From: Mrakia gelida
Taxonomy: Eukaryota > Basidiomycota > Tremellomycetes > Cystofilobasidiales > Mrakiaceae
DNA: 64,000 bases
Assembly (NCBI GenBank): GCA_024345305.1
Contig: BRON01000005.1
Span: forward strand, 1,302,001-1,366,000
Direction: 5' to 3'
Below, piece by piece: positions 10,580 to 22,698 of this stretch. Numbering within the stretch: position 1 is the stretch's first letter; each line of letters opens with the position of its first letter. Below the pieces are notes generated by a model, which was not told the origin of the DNA, searched no databases, and saw only the letters and a program-made list of their open reading frames with translations. The position numbers and the translations under genes are program-made.

Positions 10580-11979
10580 ATGCTTCTGGAAGTTTGCGTC
10601 GACTCCTTCGACTCGGCCAAAACGCGAGCTCGACTCTTTCCTTCCCTCGCCCTCCCTCCCTTGAAAGCTGATCGGTCTGACCCGGAAACGTCCCTCTTTC
10701 TTTCAATCCTTACAGAGCCATCGATAATGGAGCAGATAGGCTTGAGATCTGTGGTCCTTTGGGAAATGGAGGAGGAACTTCGCCCTCGTTCGCTCTCGTT
10801 CGACGAATCAAGGCTGCCTTCCCTTCGACGCCTCTGATGGTGAGCTCTCTCTCTCTTCTCCTTCGACGCGAGTCTCCTTCAGCTCATCTCCATCCTCTTC
10901 TATCTCTTCTACAGGTCATGGTTCGACCGCGACCAGGCGACTTCGTCTACTCTTCCTCCGAACTCGAGCTCATGAAGGACGAGATCGAGCTCCTCAAATC
11001 GCTTCAGCCCTCGATCATGGGAGTCGTTCTAGGCTCCCTCCTGCCCAACGGGAGAGTAGACGTCGATAGTACACGCTCGTCAGTACACTCTCTACCTTCT
11101 CGAGGTTGCTTTGAGCTGACCCTGCTCTTCTGCTTTCCCCGCTCACTTCATTCAGACTCGTCGAGCGCGCTCACCCTCTCGAAGGTTCGCTCCTCGTTCT
11201 TCCTTCCCTCGAGTCGTCGCTCAACGCCAACCTCTTCTCTTTCGTACTCGCAGTGACCTTCCATCGGGCCTTCGACATGACGTTCTCCTCAAGCCCAAGT
11301 TCGACTTTCGCTTACGGTCTCGAGGCCCTAAGTGCTCACGCGCGGACAGGTCCGTCTCGCTTTCTTCTTCCTCTATCCGCGTCCTCTTATTTAGCTCAGA
11401 GCTATAAGCTGACAGTCAATACGACCTCTTCCACCATTCCCCTCCCAGCTCTCGAGGACCTCCAGTCTGTCCCAGGCATCACTCGCGTCCTCACCTCGTT
11501 CGTCTCGTACATCTCCGTCCCTCTCCCTCTCTCTTCGCTAACTTCTCTCTCGTCTCCTTTTCCCCGGCAGAGGTCTTCATCCCTCCTTCCCACCCTCCTT
11601 CCAACTCTTCCACGGCCTTCAACGCGTGCCTCCCTACTACATCGACCTACTTTCGCCGCCGCCAACCATCCTCCTCCTCCCCGGATCAGGTCTCAACCCA
11701 ACCTCCCTCCGCGCTCCTGTCCCAAGGGCACCCCTCGAAAGCTCCTCCAACGAGATGCAGGAGCTCTCTTTCCGCGCCGCCAATGTCGAACCCACCCTCC
11801 TCGCGTCCCTACGGAAGGCAGGAGTTCAAGAGATCCACGCGTCGTGCTCTTCGTTCGTCGAGGGACCGGTAATCCCTGAGGCGAGGAGGGAAGGGATGGG
11901 GATGGGACCTTGGGAGAGATGGGAGGTGAAGGGGGAGGTGGTTAGGGAGATGAGAGCGCTGTTGGATGGAGGGGAGTGA
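10580..11979 (+). CDS. CutC-family protein (copper homeostasis), 7 exons
   Basis: CutC-family TIM-barrel protein, annotated in other organisms as copper homeostasis or binding; the enzymatic role is unsettled. Exons 10580-10623, 10716-10839, 10915-11078, 11156-11184, 11254-11316 (or -11349), 11449-11497 and 11571-11979, giving 293 or 304 residues. Family segments in order: MLLEVCVDSFDSAKT, IDNGADRLEICGPLGNGGGT, VMVRPRPGDFVYS, VVLGSLLPNGRVDVD, VTFHRAFDMT, GITRVLTSGL, ILLLPGSGLNPTSL and VQEIHASCSSF. The first intron begins GC (gcgagc) and no GT donor there would keep VCVDS. The exact end of exon 5 is uncertain: both choices keep frame; the shorter one (gtctcg donor) gives FAYALEDLQSV, which reads more like the family. 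Confidence 0.9.
10624..10715 (+). other. GC-AG intron 1 of the CutC gene
   Basis: AAA AC joins gcgagctc and the intron ends ccttacag. Removal gives SAKTAIDNGADRLEICG, the conserved CutC start. It holds ctgat and ctgac branch-like sites. No GT donor between the ATG and this point would keep the conserved residues. Confidence 0.7.
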
Positions 11980-12499
11980 GGAGCGACGAGGTAGAAGGAG
12001 AGGCGACTCGAGAAGAGACGAGGTTCCATCCGTTTCAAGCGAAGCGGATTTAGCCTGGAGTTTCAAGGAACTGGGATGGAACCTCTCTCGGATATGAGCT
12101 GTGTGCGGAGGGAGCGAGTGGAGGGAGGGAAGGAGCTGGGAAGGGAGGGAGAGGAGGGGAACGCGTCGAGCGAGGCGAGGGACGAACACAGCGCCGTTCT
12201 CATTGAATAGATGCTAGAGTCATCAATTTTTCTTCTCATAACCCCTGAGAGCCTATCAGTCTTCCAGATCCTCTACTTCGAACAGTTCAAAAATATTCTC
12301 ATCTCGCCCTCTCGTCCTCTTTTCCCACCGAGATTGCCCCGCTGTCAGCTCAATATGCTCCTCCCTTCCCTGTCTCCCTCGCCTCCCCAACTCTTTCGAC
12401 TCCCCAACCGCGACCCTCAATCTTCTCTTTTTTCGAAATCGAACCACTTCTCGTCTCCCAACCACATCCAGCCCATTCCCTCCCTCTCCATCCACCAAG
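11980..12499. other. Gap between the CutC gene and the dsRBM-like gene
   Basis: About 520 bases: CutC 3' flank and upstream region of the next plus-strand gene, with a pyrimidine-rich tract (about 12300-12490) before the ATG. No gene seen; the long frames through it are low-complexity Ser/Pro readings. Confidence 0.4.
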
Positions 12500-13371
12500 A
12501 TGTTCAGAATCGCCCTCACCAAAGCTCGTCTCCCCTCGTCCTCCTTCTCCACCTCGATGCTCTCAAAGAGGTTGAACTCCTCGTCTTCTCCAAAGGTCCG
12601 TTCCGCTCGCTCTCTCCTCAGCATCTCCATCTCCATCTCACTCTCACTGACCTCTCTTCGTTGTCTCTACCAGGATCACCTCCTTCCTGTTCGTCTGCTT
12701 CTCTCTCTCTCTCCATCTCCTCCTCCTTGTTGAGCTCGAGCTCAACCCCCTTCCCCTCCCTCCCTCCCCACCTCAGTCAACCCGCTTCCTCCACAGCACC
12801 CCACCTCCCTCTTCATCCTCCTCGCCAACCATCCAAACAACCAACACCACCACCACCATCTCCCAAACGACCTCCGAAGACCTTCCCATCTACTCACCCA
12901 ACGGACGACCCTCCTCCATCCACTCGTTCCCCTCCCCCCCGACTCCCTCCGAACCAATCTTCCTCGGTCCCAACTACACCCACTCCGAAGCCATGTCCGT
13001 CTCGCCTACACTCACAACCGAACAGCGATACGACTACCTCTCTGTCCTGAGAACCTCGGTCGCGCATGGAGGAGGGAGGATCCAGATGATGTTCGATGGA
13101 GAGGGAGCGACGGCTGGAGGAGAGGGAGAGGAAGTTGGATGTCAGATCGTTCTTGACGGGGTTGGGATCATAGGGGAGTCGAGAGGGTACGGGAGGGGTG
13201 AGGCTATGGGGTTGTGAGTGCAGATTTTCCCCTGATCTAGTGCTCTATCGAGACTGGAACGGGAGGAAGACGGGGAATCGCGCGAGGAGATGGGCGAGCT
13301 GACTTCGCGTTCGGTGCTTGTCGGTTTACAGGGCTGCTGAGGATGCTTGCTTGAAGTTGGGATTGGCTTGA
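12500..13371 (+). CDS. Mitochondria-directed protein with dsRBM-like C-terminus
   Basis: Not a family I can name. 190 residues, exons 12500-12595, 12777-13213 and 13332-13371. The first 45 or so residues look like a mitochondrial presequence: Arg/Lys/Ser/Leu-rich, no acidic residues (MFRIALTKARLPSSSFSTS, then STRFLHSTP after the splice). A Ser/Thr/Pro-rich linker follows. The last 75 residues resemble a double-stranded-RNA-binding motif: a first helix (YDYLSVLRTSVA), three strands (GRIQMMFDGE, GCQIVLDGVGIIG) and a basic/alanine final helix (RGYGRGEAMGLAAEDACLKL). A role in mitochondrial RNA metabolism or the mitoribosome is an inference. The final splice (gtgagt donor, ctgac branch, tttacag) is strong and completes the last helix. 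Confidence 0.75.
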
Positions 13372-14857
13372 GTTGGAGAGGCTGGTTGGGTGCTGTAGAT
13401 CTCGGGTTGTTTGTCTCTCTCTCTCGCCTTTTGATTCGATAACGGACAGTCACGATCTTCCTTTCGCTCTTCGCTTTTTGGATCCGATGGTCTCTTCTTC
13501 TCTAGTCCCTTCGTCGGAGAAACGAGGGAGCTGGGTGTGTCAGCATCAGGTGAGCTTTTGGTGTTGAAAGGTCTGGGAGGAGGAAGGAAGAGCGAGGACA
13601 AGGTCAGCGACGCGCGTCGAGACCGAGGTCGTTCCGTCTTGCTCTTTTCCTCGCCGTCTTCGAGCACGAGCCTGACCAGGTTCCCTTCAAGACTTCCAGT
13701 ATCCAGTATCCGACTCTGCTCTCTTTGATCCCTCGTCTTCGACGAAGAATCAGCTCTCGAACCTACCTCCGACGCGTCGAAGACGTCAAACAGCGCTAGC
13801 CCTCGCTTCCCGCCTCCCCTTCTGCTCGTAAAACTTCACTTCACTGCGCGTGCTTTTTCAGCCTTCAGAGATCATCTTACAGCTCTCGCTCAACCTCTAC
13901 ATCTCTGATCGTTCGTCACAACGCGCTTCGACCTGCTTCAACCTCGACTCAACCTCGGCTGAGCTCGACGTCGTGTTTTTTCCTCCTCGGCCATCATCTT
14001 CTCTCTTTCTTCGGGCGCTCTGGCCTTCTCAATGCTATCTCGGTTCTCGCTGCTCCACGCTCGATTTGGGCGCATGAAGGTTTTCTCCTCGAGGCGTCGT
14101 TCGTTCCACGTTTCTCTCCCGCTCGCAAGGAAGACACGGCGAAACGTCCCGTTCTTCCGATCGCTCGCTCCCTTTCTTCCTCGCTCGACCATCCCGCAGA
14201 AGATCGCCCTCGCTGCTGGCAGATGTCCATCTCGTTCATCTCTATAGCTACTACTTTCTCGAGTTCCGAGATCTGAAGCAATATCGAAAGGAGAGGAAGA
14301 GGTCGGAGAATTCCGACGCGTTTGGTTGCTGTTCATTTTCAGCCCTCGGTCGATTTGGGACGCGTCGACCGTCCTTCTTTTGCTGCTTGCAGTATTTCTC
14401 GGGGTCCTTGCAGCACTGGGGAAGGTTTTCTCAGGAGTCAGTTCAAGATCCTCGGTGCTCTGCAGCTTTCACCTGGGTCCTTTCCAGCGTTCTGGCTCGA
14501 ATGGCTCTTCGCTGACCTTCCTCCCCTTCTGTCTCGCTTCATCGATAGCCAGGCTCTTCCTACCTCGGTAGGAGGCGACGGCTCAGCCAGGTTGGCCTCG
14601 GTTGGGAGCGGAAAAGTGAGAAGGGACGATCGCAAAACTGGGAAGAACTCTGTCAAACTTCGGTCCCTGATTGAGCCCAAACTGCGTACAGCGGGTTATT
14701 CTTGAACTGATGCCCAGCCCAAACCTGAAAAGGAGGGGCATTCTCCCCCCTTCCTCCCCCCCACCAACCACCTCAGGCCCCACCTCTCCCTTCGTCAACA
14801 AAGCTCACCCTCCCCGCCTTCCCTTCCCTCACCTCCTTCCCTCTCTCCTCCCTCAAC
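13372..14857. other. Gene-free stretch upstream of the MFS permease
   Basis: About 1.5 kb, the longest gap in the left half. I looked on both strands for splice-joined frames and found none with a recognisable domain. It contains gacgcgtc at 13771-13778 and 14359-14366 and a C-rich tract (about 14740-14770) before the permease leader. It could hold a non-coding transcript, a 5' UTR intron of the permease gene or an unrecognised small gene. Confidence 0.35.
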
Positions 14858-17810
14858 ATGTCGTTCGAGAATGACCATAAGGATCGAAAGATGCACACGG
14901 ATCACCTCGAGGATACCTCCATCGATGCTTCGAAGTGAGTCGAGCTCTCTCTCCTTCCCTCCTTCTCGGTTCCTTCGCGCGACTCGGTGGGCTGAACTTT
15001 TCGTCTCTCTCTCTTCGCGTCTCGCTTTCTTCTCTCTTCTCCTTCAGACCTCACGATAAGGCTCTCGATATCCTCGGACACGGCAGGTCAGTTCTGAGCT
15101 CTCGTCTTCATTGGCTTCCTTCTCGCGGTGCAAAGAGTCGACCGATCCGGAACGACCCGCTGACCTTCGACGAACTCTCTTCTTGTTTTTCTTTCAGAGT
15201 CGAGATGACTGACGAGCAGTCTCGATACATCTGTCGACGAATCGATAAGGTCGTCCTCCCCCTTCTCATGTGGGTCTACTTCCTGCAGGTGAGTTCCCGT
15301 CCGAAACCAAACGCCTCGCTCTCTTTCTTTTTCGCCAACGCGCGTTGGCTGACCCTCCCTTCCTTCCACCTCACCTCGTGCGATAGATTTTGGACAAGTC
15401 TGTGATTGGATACGGTTCGATCTTTGGACTCCAAACCCAAGCTCACCTCAAGGGAAACCAGGTAAGTCTTCCCGCCTTTGAATGAGGAAGAGGCATGGAG
15501 AGGGACGTGGGACAAGTCGCGGAAGTCCCTTTGTCGACACCTCCTCAACCCACTCGAATCTGATCAATTCGACCTCTTTCTCTACACAGTACTCTGTCAT
15601 CGGTTCCGCTGGATACTGGGCTCAGCTCGGATGGCAGCCTTTCTCTGCCTGGCTCATCGTCAAGGTCAGTCCGCTCGACGCGTCTCGTTGCTCTCGCCCG
15701 ACGACGCTTACTTTTCTTCTCCTCTCCAGGTTCCCACTAGATACCTTATGTCCTTCATTGTGACGGCTTGGGGGCTGAGCATGGTTGGGCTCGCCTTCTC
15801 TACCAACTTCCGCATGCTCCTGGCCTTCCGATTCCTCCTCGGTCTCTTCGAGGCCTCCTGCCTCCCTCTCTTCACCATGGTCACCGTCTCCTGGTACCGA
15901 CGATCTGAGCAGCGTGAGTCCTTCTTCTCCAGTCTCGCTTCCCAGATCCGTCTTCACTCGAGCTTCCCTTCGGAGCTCAGTCTTCAAAGTCGCCCCACGA
16001 ACGGTCGCTGACTTTCTCTCTTTCGTTTCGCTGCACAGCGCTTCGAGTCGCCCTCTGGTACGGAACCAACGGTCTCAGTTCTATCATCGGTTCATTCCTC
16101 GCTTGGGCTCTCAGCTTCGCTACCGGAGCCAAGGTGAGTCTCCGTTTCCCTTCGTGTGACGTCGTCTCTCGATCCGTCGAGCTGATCTCTCCCTTCTCCT
16201 TCTTCGTCTCTTTCCAGCTCCACGTCTACCAGATCCTCTTCTTGGTGGTTGGACTCTTCACGGTGATCACGGGCCCAATTATCTAGTCCGTAGATCTCAC
16301 TGGAACGCTCTCTCTGCCTGAGCTGAGCTGACCTTCGTCGTTGTTGTTCGTTCTTCAGCTGGCGACTCGACAACTCCCCCGCCGAAGCTCGATTCCTGAC
16401 TTCTGAGGAGCGAACCTGGGCTGTACGTTTCGACTACGTTTCCACCTCGAGAGTTTGCGGGACAACAGGAGACGCGTACTGACCTTTCTGCTCCCTTCTC
16501 TTCTCTGCGGATCACAGGTCGAGAGGCTCAGAGATAACCAGACTGGAGTCAGCAACCGAGCTTTCAAGCTCCCTCAGGTGAGTTTCGAATTCCGAGGTCG
16601 AGTTCGAGGGGCCTGAGGATCGGATCGGACGCGTGCTGACTTCTCGACTCGTTTATTCCCAAATCACAGGTCGGAGAGGCTCTCTACTCTCCCATCACTT
16701 GGCTCTTCTTCGGAATGACCTTCTGCATCAACACAGGAGCCTCCGTCACCAACGTCGTACGTCCCAGCTTTCATTCTTTCTTTCTCCTTTCGAGGCGCGC
16801 GTCGAGCGACGAGCTGACTTCCTCTTCCCTCCTCCTTCTTCAGTTCGGTCCCCTCATCATCAGCGGTTTCGGATTCGACGCTAGGAAGACCATCCTCCTC
16901 AACATCCCCTTCGGAGCTCTTCAGACCATGGTCATCTTGGGAGCCTCCTACGCCGCCACCAAGTTCAAGAGGAAGTCTGTCATCCTCGCCCTCATCTGCC
17001 TCCCTTGCGTCGCCGGATCCGCTATGCTTTACGGTGAGCTCAGGTCTCGCTCTTCTGTCACCCTCCGAGCTCGATAACTGATCTTCTGTTATCGCTTCCT
17101 TCCTTTCAGCTCTTCCTCGAGGAAAGAAGTACCAGGGACCTCTCCTCTTCGCGTACTACCTCCTCGCCTTCCTCTTCGGTGGAAACCCTCTCATCGTCTC
17201 CTGGATCGCCTCCAACACCGCCGGACAGACCAAGAAGGCTCTCGTCTACTCTCTCTACAACGCTGGATCTTCAGTTGGAGTGAGTCCTAGACAGACAGTC
17301 CTCGATCCTCGTTCGAACTCGACGCTGACTCGCTTCCGTCCCTCTTCTCGCTCAGAACATCGTCGGACCTCTGCTCTTCACTGTCGACCAGAAGCCTCTC
17401 TACCACAAGGGCCTTAAGGCGGTGCTTGGAATCTTCGTGGCATGTATCGGAGCCATCGGAATGCAGGTCGTGACCCTCATCTTCTTCAACAAGAGGAAGG
17501 AGAAGGTTCGAGTCGAGCACGGGAAGCCAGCGAAGATCGAGGACAGGTCCATGGACGCGAAGTACGTGGCCGGAACCGACGTCGTCGATGCTGAGGGACA
17601 TCCTGGTGTTCTTGGAGGTACGTTCAATTTTCTTGCTAGAATTCTTCGCAAGGCGGGACGGGGGGAGGGGACGCGACGGCTCTTTATTTCCCTTCGACGC
17701 GCGAACTTCTCGCTGACCTCTCTCCTCCTTCTTCTCCCCTTTTTTCAACAGCCAACGCTTTCGAGGATCTTACCGACTTCAAGAACGACGAGTTCGTTTA
17801 CGTACTCTAG
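14858..17810 (+). CDS. MFS permease, anion:cation symporter (Dal5-like) family, 15 exons
   Basis: Twelve-helix major facilitator of the fungal anion:cation symporter family (allantoate, nicotinate, vitamin and other organic-anion importers); substrate not predictable. 531 residues. Exons 14858-14934, 15048-15086, 15198-15288, 15387-15461, 15590-15664, 15730-15913, 16039-16133, 16218-16285, 16359-16422, 16518-16577, 16670-16756, 16844-17033, 17110-17279, 17356-17617 and 17752-17810. Family features: RRIDKVVLPLLMWVYFLQ, ILDKSVIGYGSIFGLQ, RFLLGLFEASCLPLFTM followed by SWYRRSEQPLRVALWYGTNG, a central loop RLRDNQTGVSNR, and NTAGQTKKALVYSLYNAG before helix 11. Plasma-membrane location is expected. 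The tail is charged and cytosolic (FFNKRKEKVRVEHGKPAKIE). A decayed copy lies at 35340-35830. Confidence 0.94.
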
Positions 17811-18183
17811 TTTCAGCGTCTTCTCTTCGTAGCTATGCTATCACTGTCTGCTCTCGGGTTTCTAGTTCTCGGTTGTTTTTTGTCCCCTCTTCTCCATTAT
17901 GCTCGGTGTACTTGTTTTTGATGACGTTTCGATGCTCCAACATTTTCCTCGGGTCTGAGAGATCAAGAGCGAACTGAGAAGAGCAAAACCTCAAGCGCAA
18001 AGGAAGGGAACGAGGATCGAAGACGCGTCGACCTCGCCCCGTCTCGCGTCCCTCTTGCCTTTTCCGAGCTCGTGTCGAAAGGCAAAGGCATCGTGATGGT
18101 CGTTAGAGAGGAGAAGGGCTAAACGAGGAGTATGAAAGAGGACAACTCGAGGGAGGAGGAACGGGGTGGTCGACGCGACGAGC
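17811..18183. other. Convergent gap, MFS permease / Ku80
   Basis: Tail-to-tail region of about 370 bases with both 3' UTRs. T-rich stretches just after the permease stop (around 17870-17940) fit transcript termination. One gacgcgtc at 18022-18029. No gene. Confidence 0.4.
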
Positions 18184-21100
18184 TCAGGCGACGAACTGAG
18201 AAAGTCGAAGGAGGGCAGAGGTCGAGGGTCAGCTCGTCGAGCTTGTTCGCGAGAGAAACGGATCGAAGACTCACAGCATCAGCTTCCTCGTCTTCGATGA
18301 TCGACTCGTTGTACTTGTCCTCCTGAGCGGTGATAAGGCCGAGTCGTCGTCCTCCTTCCTTGACCAAGACAGGCCAGAACGATTTCGTCTTCTTCGCCGA
18401 TGAAGATCGGACGGTTTTCTTGAGTTTGGCGATGAAACTGGGAGGAAACGAGAGCGGAGCCTGTCAGTGTCAAAGAACGATGAGGTCGAGATGAGAAGAG
18501 AGAAGGACACGCACGAGTTGAAGTTGAGAGTCTCTTCGATCTGCGTGAGAAGAGGGAGAGGAGACGCATCAGTCGACTGTCTTCAAGGACGAGAGCAAAG
18601 CGAAACGAGCCCTGGCTCACCTCGATGGACTTGGATCTGAGAACACGAAGACAATCAAGAGCTCTCTTGTGTTCTCCCCGAGCGATGAGCTTGTGGATCG
18701 CATCCTGAAACGTCTTGTTGGCTGTGAAACGAAGAAGAACGCAGCCACAAGGTCAGTCATCCGTCGAAGCTCTCCAGCAGCTCAACGAGTCGAAGATGAT
18801 ACTGAAAGACTCACCAGCCTCCGAGTTATCACCTCCGCTGTGGTACGAGAGACCCTTCTCGTAGTTCCCGATCGGATCTCGCAACAGAGCCTCGTCCTCC
18901 TCGTCCTCGGTCTCCGATCCGTCTTCCTCCTCCTTGACCTCGTCCTCGTCGTCCATCGTAGCGTCTGGATCAACCTCGCTCGTGTTGCTGGTTCGAGGTT
19001 TCTTCGATGACGGGGGAGCGGTCTTCTTGAAGAGAGGAGAGGAGCCGTTGGAGGGTTGTTTGGACGAGGACGCGACGGCGTTCTTGGGAGTGGTTTTCGT
19101 TGGAGGGGATTGAGAGGAAGAGGATGACCGAGAGGGAGCGACGGCGGCGAGGATGGAATCCAGGTCTCCGAGGCTGCGAGAAATGACATCAGAGGAAAGG
19201 AAAGCGATCAGCTTCTCGCTTCGCTTCGGATCCAGTTCGAGACGCGACCGTTCGAGGAGTCGACTCACTCTTCCTCTTGACCGAGTTCGGCAGCTCTCTT
19301 CTTGCTGACCTTCGGAGGAACTGAAGGAGGAGAAAAAGAAAGACAGGAGACGGAAAGAAATGTCAGTTTCGTCCTCGGTCGCGAGAGGAAGGAAGATCGA
19401 GAGAGCGAAGCATGGACGAAGGATAACAACTCACCCTGCTTGACCTCCAAGATGTCCTTCACCCTCAATCCAACCTCCTTGATCTCCTCCCTCCTCTCCT
19501 CCGGCACATCAAAGAACTTGACGAGGTCCGCGTGCATAGGGAAGAGAGGTTCCCCGACTCGAGCGGTAAACTGATGGTACATGGCGTCCTTGATTCGATG
19601 AACGGCTGGGTTATAGGATTCCGTGGGTACGAAGTAGGGGCCAGCTTGTCCATCGTCTCTGTAGCAAGAAAAAAAAGTAAACATACGGACGCAAGTGTCA
19701 GCTTCGAAGCGAAAGGAGAAGGGACGGGAGGAAATAGCGCGAGGAAACGGGACGACACGACTCACTCCACCTCTCCGAGCTCCGAGATATCCATGGTGTC
19801 GACGAGATCACTAATCGCGTCCCTCTGAGCGTCGGTAGGGATGGTCGAGTGGACGGTGACGAGTTCTCGTTTGGCGTTCCTGACGTTCTCGAGAGGACTG
19901 AAGAAAAAGCGTCGATAGTCGTCGGCGAAGGGGAGCTGCGAAGGAAAGAAAGGGAACGAGCGGGATGCGAGGAGGTCAGTATGGGTATTCGAGGATGCTG
20001 ATCGGCCCACGAGCAACGGGGTCGAGGTCGAGGAAGGTCGATCGAAGAGGAAGAAAGAACGCGTCGAAACGAGAAACTCACCTGAACGAACTGAAGATAG
20101 TGCTGACCCTCCCAGTGGATCGCTCCTTTCGCGACGCAGAGATGAGGATCCGAGTTGTTGTTGTAGCAGAACCTGAAGATGGCGTAGTACTCTCCGTCCG
20201 GATGGTCGAGCATGGCTTGAACGAGCGAGGAGAGTTGGATCTGGGACTTTGCTGAATCGGGAGACGGCCAGGCGTAGCGAACTTCTCCCATCTCGAACTC
20301 TCGGTCGAACTGCGAGCGGAACGAAAGAAGAGCGAGTGAGGGAAAGTGGTGGTGAGTGAGGTCTGTTGGTGAGGATGAAGGCGGAGAAAACGCAAGGAGG
20401 GAAGGGGACGTGTCGAGACTCGAACTCACCTCGGCCGCGGGAACGAACTTGTAGAGATCCAGCCCCGACTGCGTCTCGAACTTCTCTTGAGCCAACCCAT
20501 CATCGTCGTCGACAGGGAACCAGCTGTTCCCAAATCTCCAAGCCTTCGTCAACCTCTCCTTCTCGACAGCCTGGATCTCTCCTCCGTCTCCGTCTTCCGT
20601 CCCTCCCATTCGAACGTTGTAAGTCGTGACCGGTTTGAGAGCGTTAGAGATGACCTCGGGTTGTTTTCGATCGAGGTAGTAGGGGAGATTGTTGGCTCGG
20701 TAGTCGGCTGATTTGGCTTTGTAGTACTCGGCGTTCGATTTAGGGTAGCTGAAGTTGGGATCGGGAGCGATGTAGTTGGAGGAGGGATCCTGGGTCTGAG
20801 AGGGTTGGGAGTTGTAGTCGGTGTAGGAGGTGGAAGGGTACTGGGACTGGGATTTGGACTGAGAGCCTCCGACTTCGCCCAACTCCTTGCCGTCAGGTCC
20901 GACGACGCGTCTCCCTCCTCCTCCTCCAGCGTCTCCTTTCGACCTCGGGTCCCTCGCCTCCGTCGATCCCCCGTCTCCGTCCCTCTTGACGGCCACCTTC
21001 TTGGTGCTCTGAGGCGTGACCATGCTCGTGAGCTTGCCGACCTTGACGTGGATCTCGATGGCTTGTCGTTCGTCGATGCTGCTGTCTCCGATTCGAATCG

Positions 21101-22698
21101 ACATCGCTCTTGAAGTCGGCTTGACCTCCTTGAGCTGAGGAGATCGAGCAGCCATGACGGCTCTATAGATGTTTCCGATCCCGGTTGGGGAGTCGGGTGG
21201 ACGAGCTGCCTTGAAGCGGCGGTAGAGAGCCTCGGACTCGAGCTGAGGGAGGAGGAAAAGGAGGAGGGATGGAGGGAAGAAGGGACGGAGGAGAACGGGG
21301 GGAAGCGGTAGAGAGAGTCAGCCATTCTGAGCACGAGAAAGACACAGTCGAGATTGAAGCTGTTCTGGTGTCGAATGCGACGGAAACGAGCCTTGGTCTG
21401 CGACTTGTCAGTCTCGACGAGTCCTCCGTCTCGCTTCCACGTCTTGTCGTTGAACCCGAAGCCGCTAAAGAGAAGATGACGTTGCCGTGATGATGTCAGT
21501 CAGCTTGGCGTATCTTCGGAGACTAGAAGAGGGCGACGGAGGAGGGAGCAAGGACGTGAGAGGGAGAGATGGAACGGACGCGATGAAGATTTGGACGGGG
21601 TTGTTATGGTTCGCCTCGAGGTTCGTCAGCTTGCCGGCGACGATGTCGATATCGTCCTCGTACAGAGCACTCTCTCCTACATGAAGATAGAAGCCAAAGG
21701 CAATTCCGTCAGCGTTCGAACGAAAGGAAGGGCAAACGACGAGGAGGGGAGAGTAAAACGAGAACAACTCACCGTCCGTCAAGATCGAGATGTCGTAAGA
21801 CCAACTAGGCTTATGAGCTCCCTCGTGATTGACGAGTATTGGCATCAGGATCGAGAGACCAGCGAAGGCTATGAGAAGGGAAGCGATCAGTCTCGATACG
21901 GGTTTAGAGAGAAGGACGGAGTTGAGCTCACCATCTCCAGCCTTCGATCCGAGCTGCACGTCCATGATCTTGTCTACCATCCAAGTCGAAGCGGTGACGG
22001 GTTCGAAGAGCACCTCGATGTGAGGGTATCCGAGACTTGCGTGAGGGTTGTTGGTCTCTGAAGGGAGGAGGGAAGTGGGAAAAGGAGGGAGGGAGAAGGT
22101 GTTGAGCTCGCGTTTGAGTGGAAGGAAGGGCAGGGCTGAAGCCAGAGGCGAGGAACTCACTGCCACCGACGAGGATAACGCAGACGTGTTCAGTCTTCCT
22201 ACCAGCTTGGATCTGAAAGAGTAAAGTAGGAAGAAGGACGGGTCAGCGCGAAGGGAAGACGCGTCGAGGAGGGAGATGTTGAGCTCGACGTGAGCTCGAC
22301 ATGGAAGGCTCCGTCTGCGAGGCTACGAAGCGATCCAGTCGCCTCACTCTATTTGAGATGATAGCTGGGGTGTTTCAGGATGGGACAGGAGCCAACTAGA
22401 CCCACCCCAACCTAATCCTCGTCTATAGAAGCGAGGGAAAGCACGACTCCACTCTCGCCACCTCTCCTCCTCCTTCCCCTCTCTCTCGCTCCTCGGGCAC
22501 TCCATCCTTTTCACCCCAACTTGCGCGTGTACTCACGAGTGTTACGAGCTTCCTAGACACATACTCCTTCGCCCAAGCCAGCTTCTGAACCATCCTCCCC
22601 GAGTCCTCTCCGTAGGAAGGATCTGGAACGAGTCTTCCCATCGACTTGGACACGTCCAGGATGAACGCCGTCACAGTGAACCCAGCTCGGTCCGCCAT
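18184..22698 (-). CDS. KU80: Ku80 subunit of the Ku DNA end-binding complex, 16 exons
   Basis: Partner of Ku70 in non-homologous end joining and telomere maintenance, acting in the nucleus. 933 residues, long against about 630-730 for yeast and animal Ku80. Exons, 5' to 3': 22698-22537, 22212-22161, 22057-21932, 21868-21773, 21676-21580, 21464-21344, 21242-20430, 20309-20082, 19935-19766, 19658-19435, 19320-19269, 19173-18815, 18721-18621, 18540-18515, 18437-18275 and 18195-18184. The von Willebrand-like domain opens with FTVTAFILDVSKSMGRLV and continues through SWSYDISILTDG and NPVQIFIAGFGFNDKTW. The Ku core includes FEMGEVRYAWPSPDSAKS, YYAIFRFCYNNNSDPHLCV and LPFADDYRRFFFSPLENVRN. Extra length comes from a Gly/Ser/Gln/Tyr-rich insert before the core and an acidic Ser-rich linker before a C-terminal module (SFWPVLVKEGGRRLGL). 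The last exon is 12 bases (FVA-stop). Confidence 0.92.

Noticed and set aside
13938..14336. 132-codon minus-strand ORF in the gap before the permease
   Set aside because: Arg/Glu-rich composition typical of antisense readings here, with no domain and no splice partner.
20549..21334. 261-codon minus-strand frame over Ku80 exon 7
   Set aside because: Shadow frame; the Ku80 frame in the same interval joins exactly with its neighbours and has family motifs.
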